Assembly: GCA_030544215.1 (NCBI GenBank)
Contig: JARZZO010000013.1
Location: 22,310,729-22,374,728, forward strand
Direction: 5' to 3'
DNA length: 64,000 nucleotides
Source of the DNA: Zantedeschia hybrid cultivar
Lineage: Eukaryota > Streptophyta > Magnoliopsida > Alismatales > Araceae
In this document: in pieces, positions 20,226 to 33,732 of the stretch
Layout: each line of letters starts with the position of its first letter
Numbering within the stretch: position 1 is the stretch's first letter
Position numbers and translations under genes: made by a program
Notes under the pieces: generated by a model
What the model was told of the DNA's origin: nothing
What the model saw: the letters and a program-made list of their open reading frames with translations, nothing else
Database searches by the model: none

Positions 20226-22542
20226 CATCGATATGTCCAACATATCTTTCAGGCAGCTTAGGCACTCTACCTGATCTGCGAACCTTTTGTGTATCATCTT
20301 GAACAAGTTCTTGAGTCAATGGTTCAGTAGATGAACTAGTGTTGATTTGTGAGTCTAGAATTTCTTCTACTTCTATCTTGCTCTTACTGTCTTCTTTTGA
20401 AAGATATTCTTTCTCTAAGAAGACAGCTCCTTTTGCGACAAACACCCTTTGATCGCTGGGCTGATAGAAATAATATCCAAAAGTCTCTTTTGGATATCCC
20501 ACAAATCTACATTTTTCTGTCCTGGAATCCAGTTTATCTGGATCATGTCTTTTGACATGTGCAGGACAATCCCAGACTCTAACATGCTTATAGTCTGGTT
20601 TCTTTCCTTTCCATATCTCATATGGAGTGGAAGATACTGACATACTGGGAACTTTGTTCAATAGATATGTAGCAGTCAACAGTGCATATCCTCATAAAGA
20701 GATTGCAAGTTTAGCATAACTCATCATTGATCGTACCATATCTAATAGAGTACGATTTCTCCTTTCCGATACACCATTTAATTGTGGTGTATAGGGAGGT
20801 GTCCACTGAGACAAAATACCATTATTCTTAAGATATTGTGTGAATTCTGTATTTAAGTATTCACCCCGTCGATCTGATCGAAGAGTTTTGATACTCTTTC
20901 CAGTCTGGTTCTCAACTTCATTTTTAAACTCTTTAAATTTCTCAAAGACTTCTGACTTATATTTCTTTAAATATATATAGCCATATCTTGAGAAATCATC
21001 TGTAAATGAAACGAAGTATGAGTAACCACCCATAGCATGAGTGGACATTGGACCACATACATCACTATGTATTAGTTCCAATAAGTCCTTAGCTCTTTTT
21101 CCATGTCCTGAAAACGGAGCTTTGGCCATTTTTCCCATGAGACAAGCTTTACAAGTTGCAAATGATTCATAATCAAATGGATCAAGATATCCATTCTTTT
21201 GCAACCTAATGATCTTGTTCTCATTTATATGACCGAGCCTACAATGCCATAGGTATTATTTATTCACATCCTTATCTACTCGTTCAAGAGACTTATTTAC
21301 TAGACAAACATCATATGAAATATCAAGTAAATATAATCCATTCAATAAATATCCAGAAGCAAACAATTTGTCTCCTTGATAAATGGAACAACCTTTATTC
21401 TCAAGTTTCATAGAATATCCTTGTTTATCTAAACACGAAATAGATATGATATTACTAATAATGGTCGGAACATAATAATAATCTACTAGTTCCAATGAGT
21501 CTCCTGACGGCATCTGAAGTCTTGCCGTCCCCACAGCTAACGCAGCAACTTTTGCTCCATTCCCTAGTCTCAGATCCACGTCTCCGCGGTTCAATCTTCT
21601 TTTACTTGTTAACACCTGCAAGTTATTGCAGATATGAGAAACACATCCAGTATCTAATACCCAAGATGTTGATTCTCTATAAGACAAGTTAAGATCGATC
21701 ATGAGTATACCTGAAGTTTCACCAAGCTTCTCCTTTACTTTTTCTGCTAGATAAATCTTGCAGTTTCTCTTTTAGTGACCTTCTTTATGGCAGTGGAAAC
21801 ACTGACCTTTATCATTGACTTTGGCTTTGTCCTTTTGAACCGCCGGTTTGCTTTTCACTAGCTTCTTAGGCTTACCTTTCTTAAAGATCTGTCCAGCTTT
21901 TCTTTTCTTATTGGTCTTACCAACAAGCATTACATGTGGCTTATCTTTCTGGATAGTGCCTTTTGTTGTCTTCAACATGTTGAGCAGCACAGCCAGTGTA
22001 ACTTCAATTTTGTTCATATTGAAGTTGATAATGAATTGTGAAAATGAATCTGGAAGGGATTGTAGGATTAAGTCGATGCTTAGGTCATTGTTCATAACAA
22101 AGCCAAGCACTGCAAGCCTCTCAATCCATTCTATCATCTAGAGCACATGAGTTTGCACAGATGTGCCCTCGCTCATTCTAGTCCTGAACAGTTTCTTAGA
22201 TATCTCATATCTTTCTGTTCTGGATTGTTCACCAAACAACTCTTGTAGGAGATTCAGAATGGACTTAGGTTCCATGTTATCATACTGTCGTTGTAGTTCA
22301 TTGTTCATTGAACCAAGCATATAACACTGGACTTTGATAGAGTCCTCCTTCCAGTTTTCAAACATCATTAATTCATCCTCGTTAGCATTTTCACCGGGTT
22401 ATTCTGGATCGGGTTGATCCAGGACATAGGCTAGCTTTTCACACCTGAGGACAATCTTTAGGTTGCGTAACCAGTCAATGTAATTGGGTCCCGTGAGTTT
22501 GTTTGCATCAAGTATGCAACGAAGGGGGTTAGGTGACGACAT
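20226..22542 (-). pseudogene. C1 polyprotein, proximal part: Gag, protease and integrase
   Basis: Minus-strand frame from ATG at 22542 (MSSPNPLRCILDANK). In order: UBN2-type Gag (SMNNELQRQYD, LFGEQSRTERYEISKK), CCHC knuckle around 21800 (CFHCHKEGH), protease (SWVLDTGCVSHIC, about 21640-21670), GAG-pre-integrase domain, integrase core (HSDVCGPM, LRSDRRGEY, NGVSERRNRT) and C-terminal domain (PYEIWKGKKPD, CRFVGYPKETFGYYFY), ending at VPKLPERYVGHID at the A insertion. Reading stays in one frame but is broken by stops: TAA at 22401-22399, TAG at 22140-22138, then near 21774 (in the knuckle), 21255 and 20691 (Trp of LWGYA). It continues at 10831. Confidence 0.9.
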
Positions 22543-22721
22543 AGTGACCTACAAGGAAATATAATGAAAAATAAGCAGATAGTTCTTAAAATCAGATTTA
22601 GGACTTTTAATCTAGATTTAGCCTCCCACTATTTTTCGGCGATTTGTATGACCCTCTAATATACAGAACGGGAGATTCCAGTGATCTCCTAGTGGGGATC
22701 AGAATCCTTCGGGCATCATAC

Positions 22722-23033
22722 ATGTGATCTTGTGGTAGCACCACAAATCACATCAAGTCCCTTAGGCAGTCAACTCTTGACAATTGTAACATTTGTAATA
22801 TCCGATCAATTTAACCCCTGAATCAGAATGACCTTGTGGTAGCACAACAAATCAAATGATTCAGTTAAGTTTATCCATCATTACTCAGATAACATGAATT
22901 CATAGTGCAATCCTTGTGGTAGCACAACAAAACTACACTATTTGTCCATTTATCTCAATGACATTACATGTCGTAGACCTAGTTTAATTTCTAAATCAAA
23001 TAGACCTTGTGGTAGCACAACAAATCCATTTGA
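22722..23033 (-). repeat. Array of four hairpins with a conserved loop in C1 leader
   Basis: In plus coordinates each loop holds CTTGTGGTAGCACAACAAAT (first copy CACCACAAAT), itself able to fold as TTGTG-GTAG-CACAA. Outer stems differ: 22722-22728/22747-22753 (ATGTGAT/ATCACAT), 22818-22825/22857-22864 (CTGAATCA/TGATTCAG), 22902-22907/22936-22941 (ATAGTG/CACTAT) and 22996-23001/23028-23033 (TCAAAT/ATTTGA). Transcribed from the minus strand, the loop core TGTGCTACCACAAGG aligns loosely with the TGTGTTTACCCGAGG core of C0. Confidence 0.8.
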
Positions 23034-24717
23034 GATAAGAATTATCCTTAGATCTATAATGATGGCGGGTTACGTGGATTATTCTGAATATCTCACGTTT
23101 ACAACTTAAATTTTAAAAAGAGGGTTTTTGAGTTGATTTATAAAAATCGTGCTATCAATAGTATTTTGATTTGAAGTATCATAATATATATGATAGCATA
23201 GTCCACAAATATCACATATATGCAGAAAAATAAATAGGGATGATCATGGACTGCAAAAACTAATATGGAATCATCGGAGCCAAACGATGATCCATAATAG
23301 AATCCTAATGTAAAAACAGCAACACCGGTTCCATTTGATGCAAGTCCTTCCTTCAGAGGTGTCTTCAGAAGATCCCGTCCTCTACACTTAATCCGTAACA
23401 TTTAAATATAAAATTAAGGACTCGAGGGTCCATAAATGTATATTTAAATAATAAGAAACCTTGATCTTATCAAGGGGAGTACAATATTATAGGAAGATAG
23501 AGAGTACATTTGGATTAAGAGAGAGGAGGACACGCAGGTCCTATTTAAAATACCAAATGAAATATGCATCGCATTCATTCACATCAATCATCACATGATA
23601 AACTAAGTCCATGATCATCCCACCATAAAACACATCACATGCATCATAATTATTACATAATTACAGTTGGTATTAACTTTTATAAATATAAAATTATAAT
23701 ACTATAAGATTTTGAAATAACAATTATTTCAAGTGTAATTCAATAAGTATTCTCAATATCATTGACAAAAGACATAACAAAACTATTTAGTTATTAAAAG
23801 GATGCTCAACTAATTTGAACAACAGAATAAAATTAAGTTATGCGTATAAATAAGTTTAAAAACAGTTTTTAAACTTGATTGATTAATAGGGAGGTTAATA
23901 ATCTAAAACTATTTTAAATGATTAACCAATACCCTATAATCATTAAAACCCTTTGAATGAATTAACAGTTATTAAATAGTTTAATAATTTGTTAATAATA
24001 ATAAGAATGATTAATAACAGTTATTAATTATCCCTATAAAATTTGTATTTTTAAATAATTTTAAAATGGGCTAAAAAGGGTTTAAAATGGGGCTAAAAGG
24101 GGTTAAAGGGGGTTTAAAGGGGTTCGGGTAGCCTGCTGGGCCGGCCGGGTCCGGACCCGATCCGGATCTGGCGCGGGTCAGCGGGTCCGGGCGGGCCGGC
24201 CTGGTTTGCCCCTCCCGGCCGGCGGGGCAGGTCGCCGCCGGCCCGGCCAAAGGGCGGCGGGGCTCCGGTCGGCTCCCATGGCGCCGGTGGACCTCGTCGA
24301 CGGCGTCGAATGTTGCCGGCGGCGCCCCGGACATCCCCTGTTTAGCGTGCATGCGATCTCATCGCATGCCCTAGTTTTTCGTGGGCAAGCCAGTGCGGGG
24401 AAGGCCACGGCCAGCCATAGCGGAGGCGAGGCGGCGTCGGACGGCGCCGTGGACGTCAACGGTGGTCGCTGGAGGCGTTCCAGACGTCACTGAACGTCCC
24501 GATCATACCATGATAGTCCGATAATCCGATTATTCTTGCATACATGGTTGATCGTTTCTGGAATTGAGCCGCCGTGACTGCTGGGCATCACCAGACGACG
24601 TTGGTGCTCCTAACCGATGATAGGAGGCCAGGGACATTCCCTGGAGCATCCGTTCAACATGCAGCCATCCATATGGACGACGAACAAATCAATATGTTCA
24701 TCAAGATAAACACGAAA

Positions 24718-24722
24718 TTAAA
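24718..24722. repeat. TSD of B, left copy (TTAAA)
   Basis: Repeated at 34118-34122. Confidence 0.9.
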
Positions 24723-25758
24723 TGTAACGACCCGCCACCCTATAATCGGGGATCCGATTACTAAATGGTTACCGAATCATTAATTTGGGACCAAACCAGG
24801 ATCCAGTAAGTCTGGGAAATAAATAATAAACTAAGCTAAACATCCACATCGCATTGAATTGAAATAAAAGTGCAGGAATCAAAATTATTACAATGCGACT
24901 CGATACAGCAAATAATTACATTCTCCAACAGAAGGGAATAATTAAACATACAGGCCAAAGATAAATAACAACTACATCGGGGCATACCCCGGAACAACCG
25001 CTGAAGGCACACCACACCCGGCCGCACATGCCGCTCTAAGTCTGCTGGGAGTCCTCACCAGAAAACCGCAGGGGTGAGTCTCAAGACAAGACTCAGTAGG
25101 GATCCTTCGATCCCCACTGCCCACGCACACACCCACAAGTGTAAAGTACAGCTAACAGTAAAGTAACAAGTGTAGTGGCAGGTACGATATCTAATTCTCT
25201 ACGTGAGAACACATGCAGTCGAAATATAATAATCATGCACATTCTAAACCAACCGTTAGAAAACCCACAACTGCCGTCTCGATAGAACTCGCCGACCGTA
25301 CAAACAACGGTGAGAAAAACCTCGACCCGCTGAGACCAAGGAGCAGCCCCTCGGATAGCACGCTCGCTACTCCGGCCCAACTGGCTCAGGTGACTACCCC
25401 TTCCCTCAGCATGAGTGACTCTCCGAATGTACCACTCCGACACCGGTACTAGCTGACCCCGGGGTTCACCAGGTGACCCTCTCTCACTAGGCGTCACCCC
25501 GCCCACGCCCCCACCGGCGCTGTGCTCACACCCCCACCAGCACAGGGTGATAAAGTGCTACAATGTCACTCCAGGTCCACAGTAACTGAAAATCCAACAC
25601 AGTGCGATCCGGTCACGTGAAAAAGCCCGCGATCGCATAACACACATAGAACCATCCGATCATGAGGAATCCATCTCTATCGGGTACACTAAAACATGCA
25701 CTAACCATCATCTAACAGTATGAACACATTTTACTGGCATGAATTAGTGAGGTTCTGT

Positions 25759-26126
25759 CTTGAATCGCGTCGCCCAAGGCCGACGCCATTCAAGCTCCGT
25801 GTACAGGTTTACATAAATCAGTCTTCAGAATCAGGCCCTTTAAAACGCGTCGACACCAGTGGTCGCCGTTTCAAAAAGCGTCGACATCCTCAGACACCAT
25901 TCAGCACAGAAAACCAGGATTTTCCGAAATCTTTAAACAGGGGATTTCTGCCTTAAAAGGCGTCATGGCTACCCGACGCTATTCAAAACGTGTCGACCAC
26001 CCATGACGTCTTTTAGTCCCATAATCCCAAACTGGCAGACTTTCTGTCAGTCGATTCCTGTCTAAAAGGCGTCGTGATGGCCCGACGCCCTTCAAAAAGG
26101 CGTCGTCCATGCACGACGTCTTTCAA
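25759..26126. repeat. Inverted-repeat unit array, cluster II (7 units), B 3' LTR
   Basis: Seven units, all with 10-nt spacers; arms are partly decayed in three of them (GTCGC, GACAC, GTGTC). The matching cluster in the 5' LTR keeps GACGC and GCGTC at two of these. Confidence 0.83.
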
Positions 26127-26660
26127 CCCCAGGAACCAGAACCGCCCTAAGCCCGAGGGCTCTCTTTCAACCCCAAATAACCCCAAAAATCATCCAAAAT
26201 GGAGGGAAACGAGGAGCAATACCATCCATAGGCGAACACCCTCATAAAAATCCTAAACATGCTCATTCTAACCCCCGAAACCAAAGATCTACCACATGCA
26301 TAAACGAGGAAAACATGATTTTAAACACAACGCTATGGGGAACGTCACCCTACCGGACACTCGAACGCCTCCGAGCTTCAAGCCATCCGCCTGTCTCGCC
26401 CCACGCCGCCGCCGGTACCGCCGAGGTCGTCCTAGCCCCACCGTGACGTCGGCCGCCGTCCGGAGAGTAGAACGCCGCAGTGGAAGTGGAGGTGGTAGGG
26501 GTAGGAGTCAGGTAGAGGATGGAGTGGAGGGAGAGGCGAAATGGTGTGAGGAAAAGAGGGAGGAGGAGGGGGTCGCCGCCGGTCACCGGAGGAGGAGGAG
26601 AGAAGGATAGTAGGAGAAAATGAGGGAAAGAAGGAGGGCTCGCGGGGTTAACCAGAAATT

Positions 26661-26964
26661 GGCTGAAACGCGTCGACATCTACGGACGCCTATCAGGTGA
26701 CATGACGGCCGCTCTGACAAGATTCTGAAACGCGTCGTCCTACCCAGACGCCTTTCAGACAACTTGTCAGGGCCGTACTCTGACACACCCAGAGTCGCAG
26801 TCTGAAAGGCGTCGACCCACACGAACGCCGTTCAGACGACCTGACAGGGCCGTACTCTCGCGGCCCAAGGTCAGTCCATGTGGCACCCACGTGGCAGAAC
26901 CTGAAACGCGTCTGCCACGGTGGACGCCGTTTAAAACGCGTCTCGAGGTCCTGACGCGATTCGA
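26661..26964. repeat. Inverted-repeat unit array, cluster I (5 units), B 3' LTR
   Basis: Five units with 10-nt spacers. One right arm reads AACGC instead of GACGC; it is intact in the 5' LTR. Confidence 0.83.
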
Positions 26965-27045
26965 CTCAGAACCTCCGCCCCTCACAAGGGCTAGAACAAC
27001 GGGGGTCCGACCCGAAAACCGGATCCGAAAGTCTCGATCCTTACA

Positions 27046-27058
27046 TTCTCCCCCCCTT
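27046..27058 (-). promoter_or_regulatory. Polypurine tract of B
   Basis: The minus strand reads AAGGGGGGGAGAA next to the 3' LTR, identical to that of A. Confidence 0.9.
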
Positions 27059-27133
27059 AAAAGAAATTTCGCCCTCGAAATTGACTGCTAGGAATAACAA
27101 GGTCACAACGGGGATACAAGTTTACAGGGGTAC

Positions 27134-30100
27134 TTACGAAAAGAGATAAGGGAACTGCTCCCGCATCTCGTCCTCTCGCTCCCAGGTTGCCTCACCTCTG
27201 GAGCGGTACTGCCAAATCACCTTGACCGACGGTACGACCTTGTTCCGTAAGACCTGATCTCTGTGATCCTCAATACGAACAGGATACTCTAGAAATGACA
27301 AATCCTCAGCGACCTCCAACTCTGAAAAATCCAACACATGGGACGGATCTTGAACGTACTTCCTCAGCAAGGATACATGGAACACATCGTGCACTCCTGC
27401 AAGACTAGGCGGCAAGGCCAGCTGATACGCGGTCTCCCCAATTCGAGCAAGAATGGGAAAAGGTCCAATATATCGCGGACTCAGCTTGCCTCGCTTCCCG
27501 AATCTCATCACACCCTTGGAGGGTGAGACTCGGAGAAACACGTGGTCCCCAACCTCAAATTCAAGTGGTCTCCGTCGGATGTCAGCATAACTCTTCTGTC
27601 TATTCTGAGCTGCGGTCAACCTCTGCCGAACTGTCCTGGCAATCTCAGCACACTGCTGCACTAACTCAGGTCCTGCTATCTGCCTCTCACCGATCTCGGA
27701 CCAACACACCGGAGATCGACACAGCCGCCCATACAAAGCCTCATAAGGCGCCATGCCGATGCGAGAATGATAGCTGTTGTTGTAGGCAAACTCCACAGTG
27801 GACAAATGTTGTTCCCACGAACCTCCCCAGTCTAGGCAACACGCCCTGAGCATATCCTCCAGGGTCTGAATAGTCCTCTCCGACTGCCCGTCAGTCTCTG
27901 GATGGTAGGCCGAGCTGAAAGCCAACTGAGTTCCCAACGCCTGCAGAAAGCTCTTCCAGAATCTGGAAGTAAACCTCAGATCTCGATCTGATACAATGGA
28001 CAAGGGTACCCCGTGCAGAGAGATAATCCGGTCCACAAACAACTTAGCCAGCTTGCCGACCGACCAGTCCTTCCTAATGGCTAGGAAGTGTGCCGACTTG
28101 GTCAGCCGATCAACGATGACCCAGATAGCGTCTCTCCTGCTAGGGGATGCAGGCAAACCCATTACAAAGTCCATCGTCACCTGCTCCCATTTCCACTCAG
28201 GAATCGGCAAGGGCTGCAGCAACCCTCCTGGTCTCTGATGCTCGGCTTTACCTGCTGACAAGTCATACATCTAGCCACGTATTCAGCCACATCTCTTTTC
28301 ATACCGGGCCACCAGAAGTGCCTCCTCAAACAGTGATACATCTTTGTTGTCCCGGGATGCACTGCATACCTCGAACGGTGCGCCTCATCAAGAACACATC
28401 TGCGCACGTCTTCCTCAGTCGGGACATAGAGTCTGCCTCTGAATCTGACGGTACCATCATCCCACAACTCAACCTCAGACCTCTGGAGAATCTGTGGTAA
28501 CTCAGCATCTGCCCTCTGAGCCTCAATCACAGCATGGTACACAGCCGGTCTCACAGTCAAGCTGACAAGTACAGCTCTATCCTCTTCACGTGGAACCCTA
28601 AAGGAGGATTCCACCACCTACTCAAATAATTTCCACTCCCGAATCATAAGGTATGACATGACCGTCTTCCGACTCAAAGCGTCTGCCACCACATTCGCCT
28701 TGCCCGGATGATAAGAAAGGTCAAAGTCATAATCCTTAATAAACTCCATCCACCTCCGCTGCCTCAGATTCAAGTCTCTCTGAGTGAACACATATTTCAA
28801 GCTCTTGTGATCTGTAAAAACCTGAAATTTCTCCCCATACAAGTAATGCCTCCACATCTTCAGTGCAAACACCACAGCTGCAAGCTCCAAATCATGAGTA
28901 GGATAGTTCTCCTCATGCCTCTTCAGCTGCCGAGAAGCATAAGCAACTACCCTGCCATGCTGCATAAGGACTGCTCCCAAACCTCGACGGGACGCATCTG
29001 AGTAAACCACAAATCCACCTGACCCAGATGGAAGCACCAACACTGGGGCTGACGTGAGATGAGTTTTTAGCTCAATAAAACTCTGCTCTCAATCCTCAGT
29101 CCATACGAAACGAACTCCCTTTCGAGTCAACCTCGACAAGGGGGCCGCTATCGAAGAAAATCCCTGAACAAACCGCCTGTAATAACCGGCAAGCCCCAGA
29201 AAGCTCCTGATCTCAGTCACTGAAGTCGGTCTGCTCCAGTCCATTACTGCCTCGATCTTGGCTGGATCCACTGCGATACCTTCACCCGAAATAACGTGCC
29301 CAAGGAAGTGCACCTCGTTTAGCCAAAATTCACATTTGCTGAACTTGGCATAAAGTTGGTGCTCTCTCAGGACCTGCAACACTGCCCGAAGATGAGCAGC
29401 GCGCTCTTCCTCAGAAGAAGAATAGATCAGAATATCATCAACAAACACAACTACAAACTGGTCCAGGTAGGTCCTGAAGACTCGGTTGATCAGATCCATA
29501 AAGGCCGCCGGAGCATTGGTTAAGCCGAAGGGCATAACCAAAAACTCATAATGCCCATACCGAGTCCTGAAAGCCGTCTTACTAACATCCACATCCCTGA
29601 TTCTCATCTGATAGTATCCAGATCTCAGATCGATCTTGGAAAACACCATCGCGGTCTGCAGCTGATCCATCAAGTCATCGATCCTAGGAAGCGGGTACTT
29701 ATTCTTTATCGTCACCTGGTTCAGCTGCCTATAATCGATGCATAATCTCAAAGAACCATCCTTCTTTCTGACAAACAGAACTGGAGCACCCCATGGAGAT
29801 GTACTGGGACGAATGAATCCCTTATCCAGCAACTCCTGCAATTGCGTCTTCAACTCAGCGAGTTCGGCTGGCGCCATCCGATACGGGGCCTTAGACAAAG
29901 GCGCCGTACCTGGTGCAAGCTCGATGGTAAACTCGACCTCTCGCTGAGGAGGAAGGCCAGGCAGCTCCTCAAGAAATACATCGACGAAATCACAAACAAC
30001 AGGCACCTCCCAGGGACTGGGACTAGCACAGACATCAGAAACAACGACAGAGGCTAAGAAAGCCTCGCAGCCACCAGCAAGCAACCTCCGTGCCTTAAAG

Positions 30101-31638
30101 GCAGAAATGAGAATACCTCGAGAAGAAAGCCTAATACTTTGGAAGAAGAAGGTCGGGATGTCTGGAATAGAGAAGCGCACCCTCTTCCTGTGGCAGTCCA
30201 CCTCCGCATAAAAGGCTTCCAACCAATCCATACCCAGGATGATATCAAAATCACAGATAACAAGTACAATCAACTGGGCAGGTAGCACATGACCCTTAAT
30301 GGTCAAGGGAACATTCCTCAAACAATTATAAGATATCATGAAGTCTCCAGAAGGAACCTCAACCATCAGACCACCAGACAACTCATCAACGGGTGCAGAA
30401 AGAATATCTAGGAACTGCTCGGAAATAAAAGAATGCGAAGCACCTGAATCGATCAACACATGCGCAGAGTTCCCAAGGACAGAGAGTGTACCTTCCACCC
30501 AGTTGGACGCGCGAGCCTCCCTCCTGGTGATAGCTAGAACTCTCCCCTGAGTCCTCGGCTTCTTCTGATCGCCATGACCCTGCCCCTGACTATGCCCCTG
30601 CGGGCACTGCCTCGCCAGATGGCCCTGTTGGCCGCAAGTAAAACACCTCCTGGGAAGAGTGGGACACTGAGTCCCGCCATGAGCACCACCACATTGCTGA
30701 CAAACTGCCGGAAGCCTCTGAGCTGGCTCCTGCTGTGCACTAGACGCTGACTGACTCTGCTGACCATGCCTGGGCCTGCTGCTGCCGCTGCTGCCACTAC
30801 TGCTGCCACCACCCCTGAAGAATCTCCTGAATCGGGAGCCGAGAGAAGACGATCCCGATCGGACAGAAGGAGCCGGTGCCGTAGCCTTACCCCTGCCTCG
30901 CACTGGCCCCTGAGCAGTCTGCCCTCTATCCCGGGCCGACTGGTTTTGCTGAGCCTCTACAGCTGCTACACGCCTAACTGCTGACGCCAGGTCTGTACAA
31001 CAATGGGACGCCACGAAGTCCCTCAAACTGAGCCTAAGCCCATCCACAAACCTCTCCGTCTGACGCACCTCGTCCCCAGATATAAAAGGCACGAATCGTC
31101 CCAGCGAAACAAACTTCGCCTCGTACTCAAGTACCGTCATACTCCCCTGCGTCAGATCCATAAACTCCCTCTCCTTGGCTCGCTGGACATGTCTAGGGAA
31201 ATATTGTGCATTGAATTCCTTGACAAAGGTCTCCCAAGAAATCTCCCTAAGACTCCTGTCCCCATAAGACAAACTCTTCAGTGTGGTCCACCAGTCATAG
31301 GCGCTATCCTTCAGCATGAAGGTAGCCAGTGGGGTCTTCTCTACTGCTGCACAGTCCATAGTATCAAAAGTCTTCTCAATCTCTCTAAGCCAATGAATGG
31401 CCTCGTCAGGGTCGGGACGACCGGTGAAGTGAGGTGGCCTCAGCTTCAAGAACCTCTCAAGTGTAGCTGTGGACCCTCCCCGAGTACTAGAACCCTCGCT
31501 AGGATCTCGAGTCTGATATCGAGCCATAGTATCCATCATGGCCTCCATAAACTGCTCAACACTCGGCCTCCCTGCCTCGGACCCACTAGGGACATCTCCC
31601 CGCTCTCGAATAACTGGCATCCTCTTCCTAGGAGCCAT
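27134..31638 (-). pseudogene. B gag-pol polyprotein with two stops and one frameshift
   Basis: Starts at MAPRKRMPVI (31638) and has the same domain order as A: Gag core, CCHC knuckle (CFTCGQQGHLARQC), protease (LIDSGASHSF), RT (FVDDILIYS), RNase H (YSDASRRGLG), integrase (H2C2 finger, TMDFVMGLP, VSDRDLRF, TDGQSERT) and C-terminal chromodomain-like tail. Lesions: TGA at 29091-29089 (Cys in A), TAG at 28620-28618 (Gln in A), and one base missing near 28249 relative to A. The deletion shifts the frame in the integrase just after CQQVK. The first 850 codons (gag to RNase H) are open. Confidence 0.93.
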
Positions 31639-31780
31639 CTACTCACTTATAATTACAAAATCAAAAGTTCTAATTAGAGTCCTAAAACCTATGCTACCGC
31701 CGTGCCTATACGGGATAATGTATTTATTTGCCGAATTTTCAACATTTAACCTAGTTATTTATTTATTTGCCAGACCGTAT

Positions 31781-31792
31781 GCTCTGATACCA
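31781..31792 (-). other. Primer binding site of B (tRNA-iMet)
   Basis: The minus strand reads TGGTATCAGAGC, two bases inside the 5' LTR. Confidence 0.9.
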
Positions 31793-32830
31793 ACTGTAAC
31801 GACCCGCCACCCTATAATCGGGGATCCGATTACTAAATGGGTACCGAATCATTAATTTGGGACCAAACCAGGATCCAGTAAGTATGGGAAATAAATAATA
31901 AACTAAGCTAAACATCCACATCGCATTGAATTGAAATAAAAGTGCAGGAATCAAAATTATTACAATGCGACTCGATACAGCAAATAATTACATTCTCCAA
32001 CAGAAGGGAATAATTAAACATACAGGCCAAAGATAAATAACAACTACATCGGGGCATACCCCGGAACAACCGCTGAAGGCACACCACACCCGGCCGCACA
32101 TGCCGCTCTAAGTCTGCTGGGAGTCCTCACCTGAAAACCGCAGGGGTGAGTCTCAAGACAAGACTCAGTAGGGATCCTTCGATCCCCACTGCCCACGCAC
32201 ACACCCACAAGTGTAAAGTACAGCTAACAGTAAAGTAACAAGTGTAGTGGCAGGTACGATATCTAATTCTCTACGTGAGAACACATGCAGTCGAAATATA
32301 ATAATCATGCACATTCTAAACCAACCGTTAGAAAACCCACAACTGCCGTCTCGATAGAACTCGCCGACCGTACAAACAACGGTGAGAAAAACCTCGACCC
32401 GCTGAGACCAAGGAGCAGCCCCTCGGATAGCACGCTCGCTACTCCGGCCCAACTGGCTCAGGTGACTACCCCTTCCCTCAGCATGAGTGACTCTCCGAAT
32501 GTACCACTCCGACACCGGTACTAGCTGACCCCGGGGTTCACCAGGTGACCCTCTCTCACTAGGCGTCACCCCGCCCACGCCCCCACCGGCGCTGTGCTCA
32601 CACCCCCACCAGCACAGGGTGATAAAGTGCTACAATGTCACTCCAGGTCCACAGTAACTGAAAATCCAACACAGTGCGATCCGGTCACGTGAAAAAGCCC
32701 GCGATCGCATAACACACATAGAACCATCCGATCATGAGGAATCCATCTCTATCGGGTACACTAAAACATGCACTAACCATCATCTAACAGTATGAACACA
32801 TTTTACTGGCATGAATTAGTGAGGTTCTGT

Positions 32831-33198
32831 CTTGAATCGCGTCGCCCAAGGCCGACGCCATTCAAGCTCCGTGTACAGGTTTACATAAATCAGTCTTCAG
32901 AATCAGGCCCTTTAAAACGCGTCGACACCAGTGGTCGCCGTTTCAAAAAGCGTCGACATCCTCAGACGCCATTCAGCACAGAAAACCAGGATTTTCCGAA
33001 ATCTTTAAACAGGGGATTTCTGCCTTAAAAGGCGTCATGGCTACCCGACGCTATTCAAAACGCGTCGACCACCCATGACGTCTTTTAGTCCCATAATCCC
33101 AAACTGGCAGACTTTCTGTCAGTCGATTCATGTCTAAAAGGCGTCGTGATGGCCCGACGCCTTTCAAAAAGGCGTCGTCCATGCACGACGTCTTTCAA
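32831..33198. repeat. Inverted-repeat unit array, cluster II (7 units), B 5' LTR
   Basis: Seven units with 10-nt spacers; better-preserved arms than in the 3' LTR. Confidence 0.83.
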
Positions 33199-33732
33199 CC
33201 CCAGGAACCAGAACCGCCCTAAGCCCGAGGGCTCTCTTTCAACGCCAAATAACCCCAAAAATCATCCAAAATGGAGGGAAACGAGGAGCAATACCATCCA
33301 TAGGCGAACACCCTCATAAAAATCCTAAACATGCTCATTCTAACCCCCGAAACCAAAGATCTACCACATGCATAAACGAGGAAAACATGATTTTAAACAC
33401 AACGCTATGGGGAACGTCACCCTACCGGACACTCGAACGCCTCCGAGCTTCAAGCCGTCCGCCTGTCTCGCCCCACGCCGCCGCCGGTACCGCCGAGGTC
33501 GTCCTAGCCCCACCGTGACGTCGGCCGCCGTCCGGAGAGTAGAACGCCGCAGTGGAAGTGGAGGTGGTAGGGGTAGGAGTCAGGTAGAGGATGGAGTGGA
33601 GGGAGAGGCGAAATGGTGTGAGGAAAAGAGGGAGGAGGAGGGGGTCGCCGCCGGTCACCGGAGGAGGAGGAGAGAAGGATAGTAGGAGAAAATGAGGGAA
33701 AGAAGGAGGGCTCGCGGGGTTAACCAGAAACT

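Larger units (their letters stand above)
22543..24722 (-). other. C1 5' leader, gag-proximal part
   Basis: About 2.2 kb with no supported gene. The gag-proximal 500 bp hold the hairpin array (22722-23033) and the GATTCTGATCCCCACTAGG block shared with C0. The middle is AT-rich; 24110-24460 is very GC-rich, like the start of the C0 leader. B is inserted at 24722. Short frames in the GC-rich part are compositional. Confidence 0.75.
24723..27045 (-). repeat. 3' LTR of B (2323 bp)
   Basis: Plus-strand start TGTAACGACCCGCC, end GATCCTTACA. Same length as 31795-34117. Confidence 0.95.

Noticed and set aside
24071..24493. GC-rich frames on both strands in the C1 leader
   Set aside because: Compositional; no domain, and the matching part of the C0 leader has no such frame.
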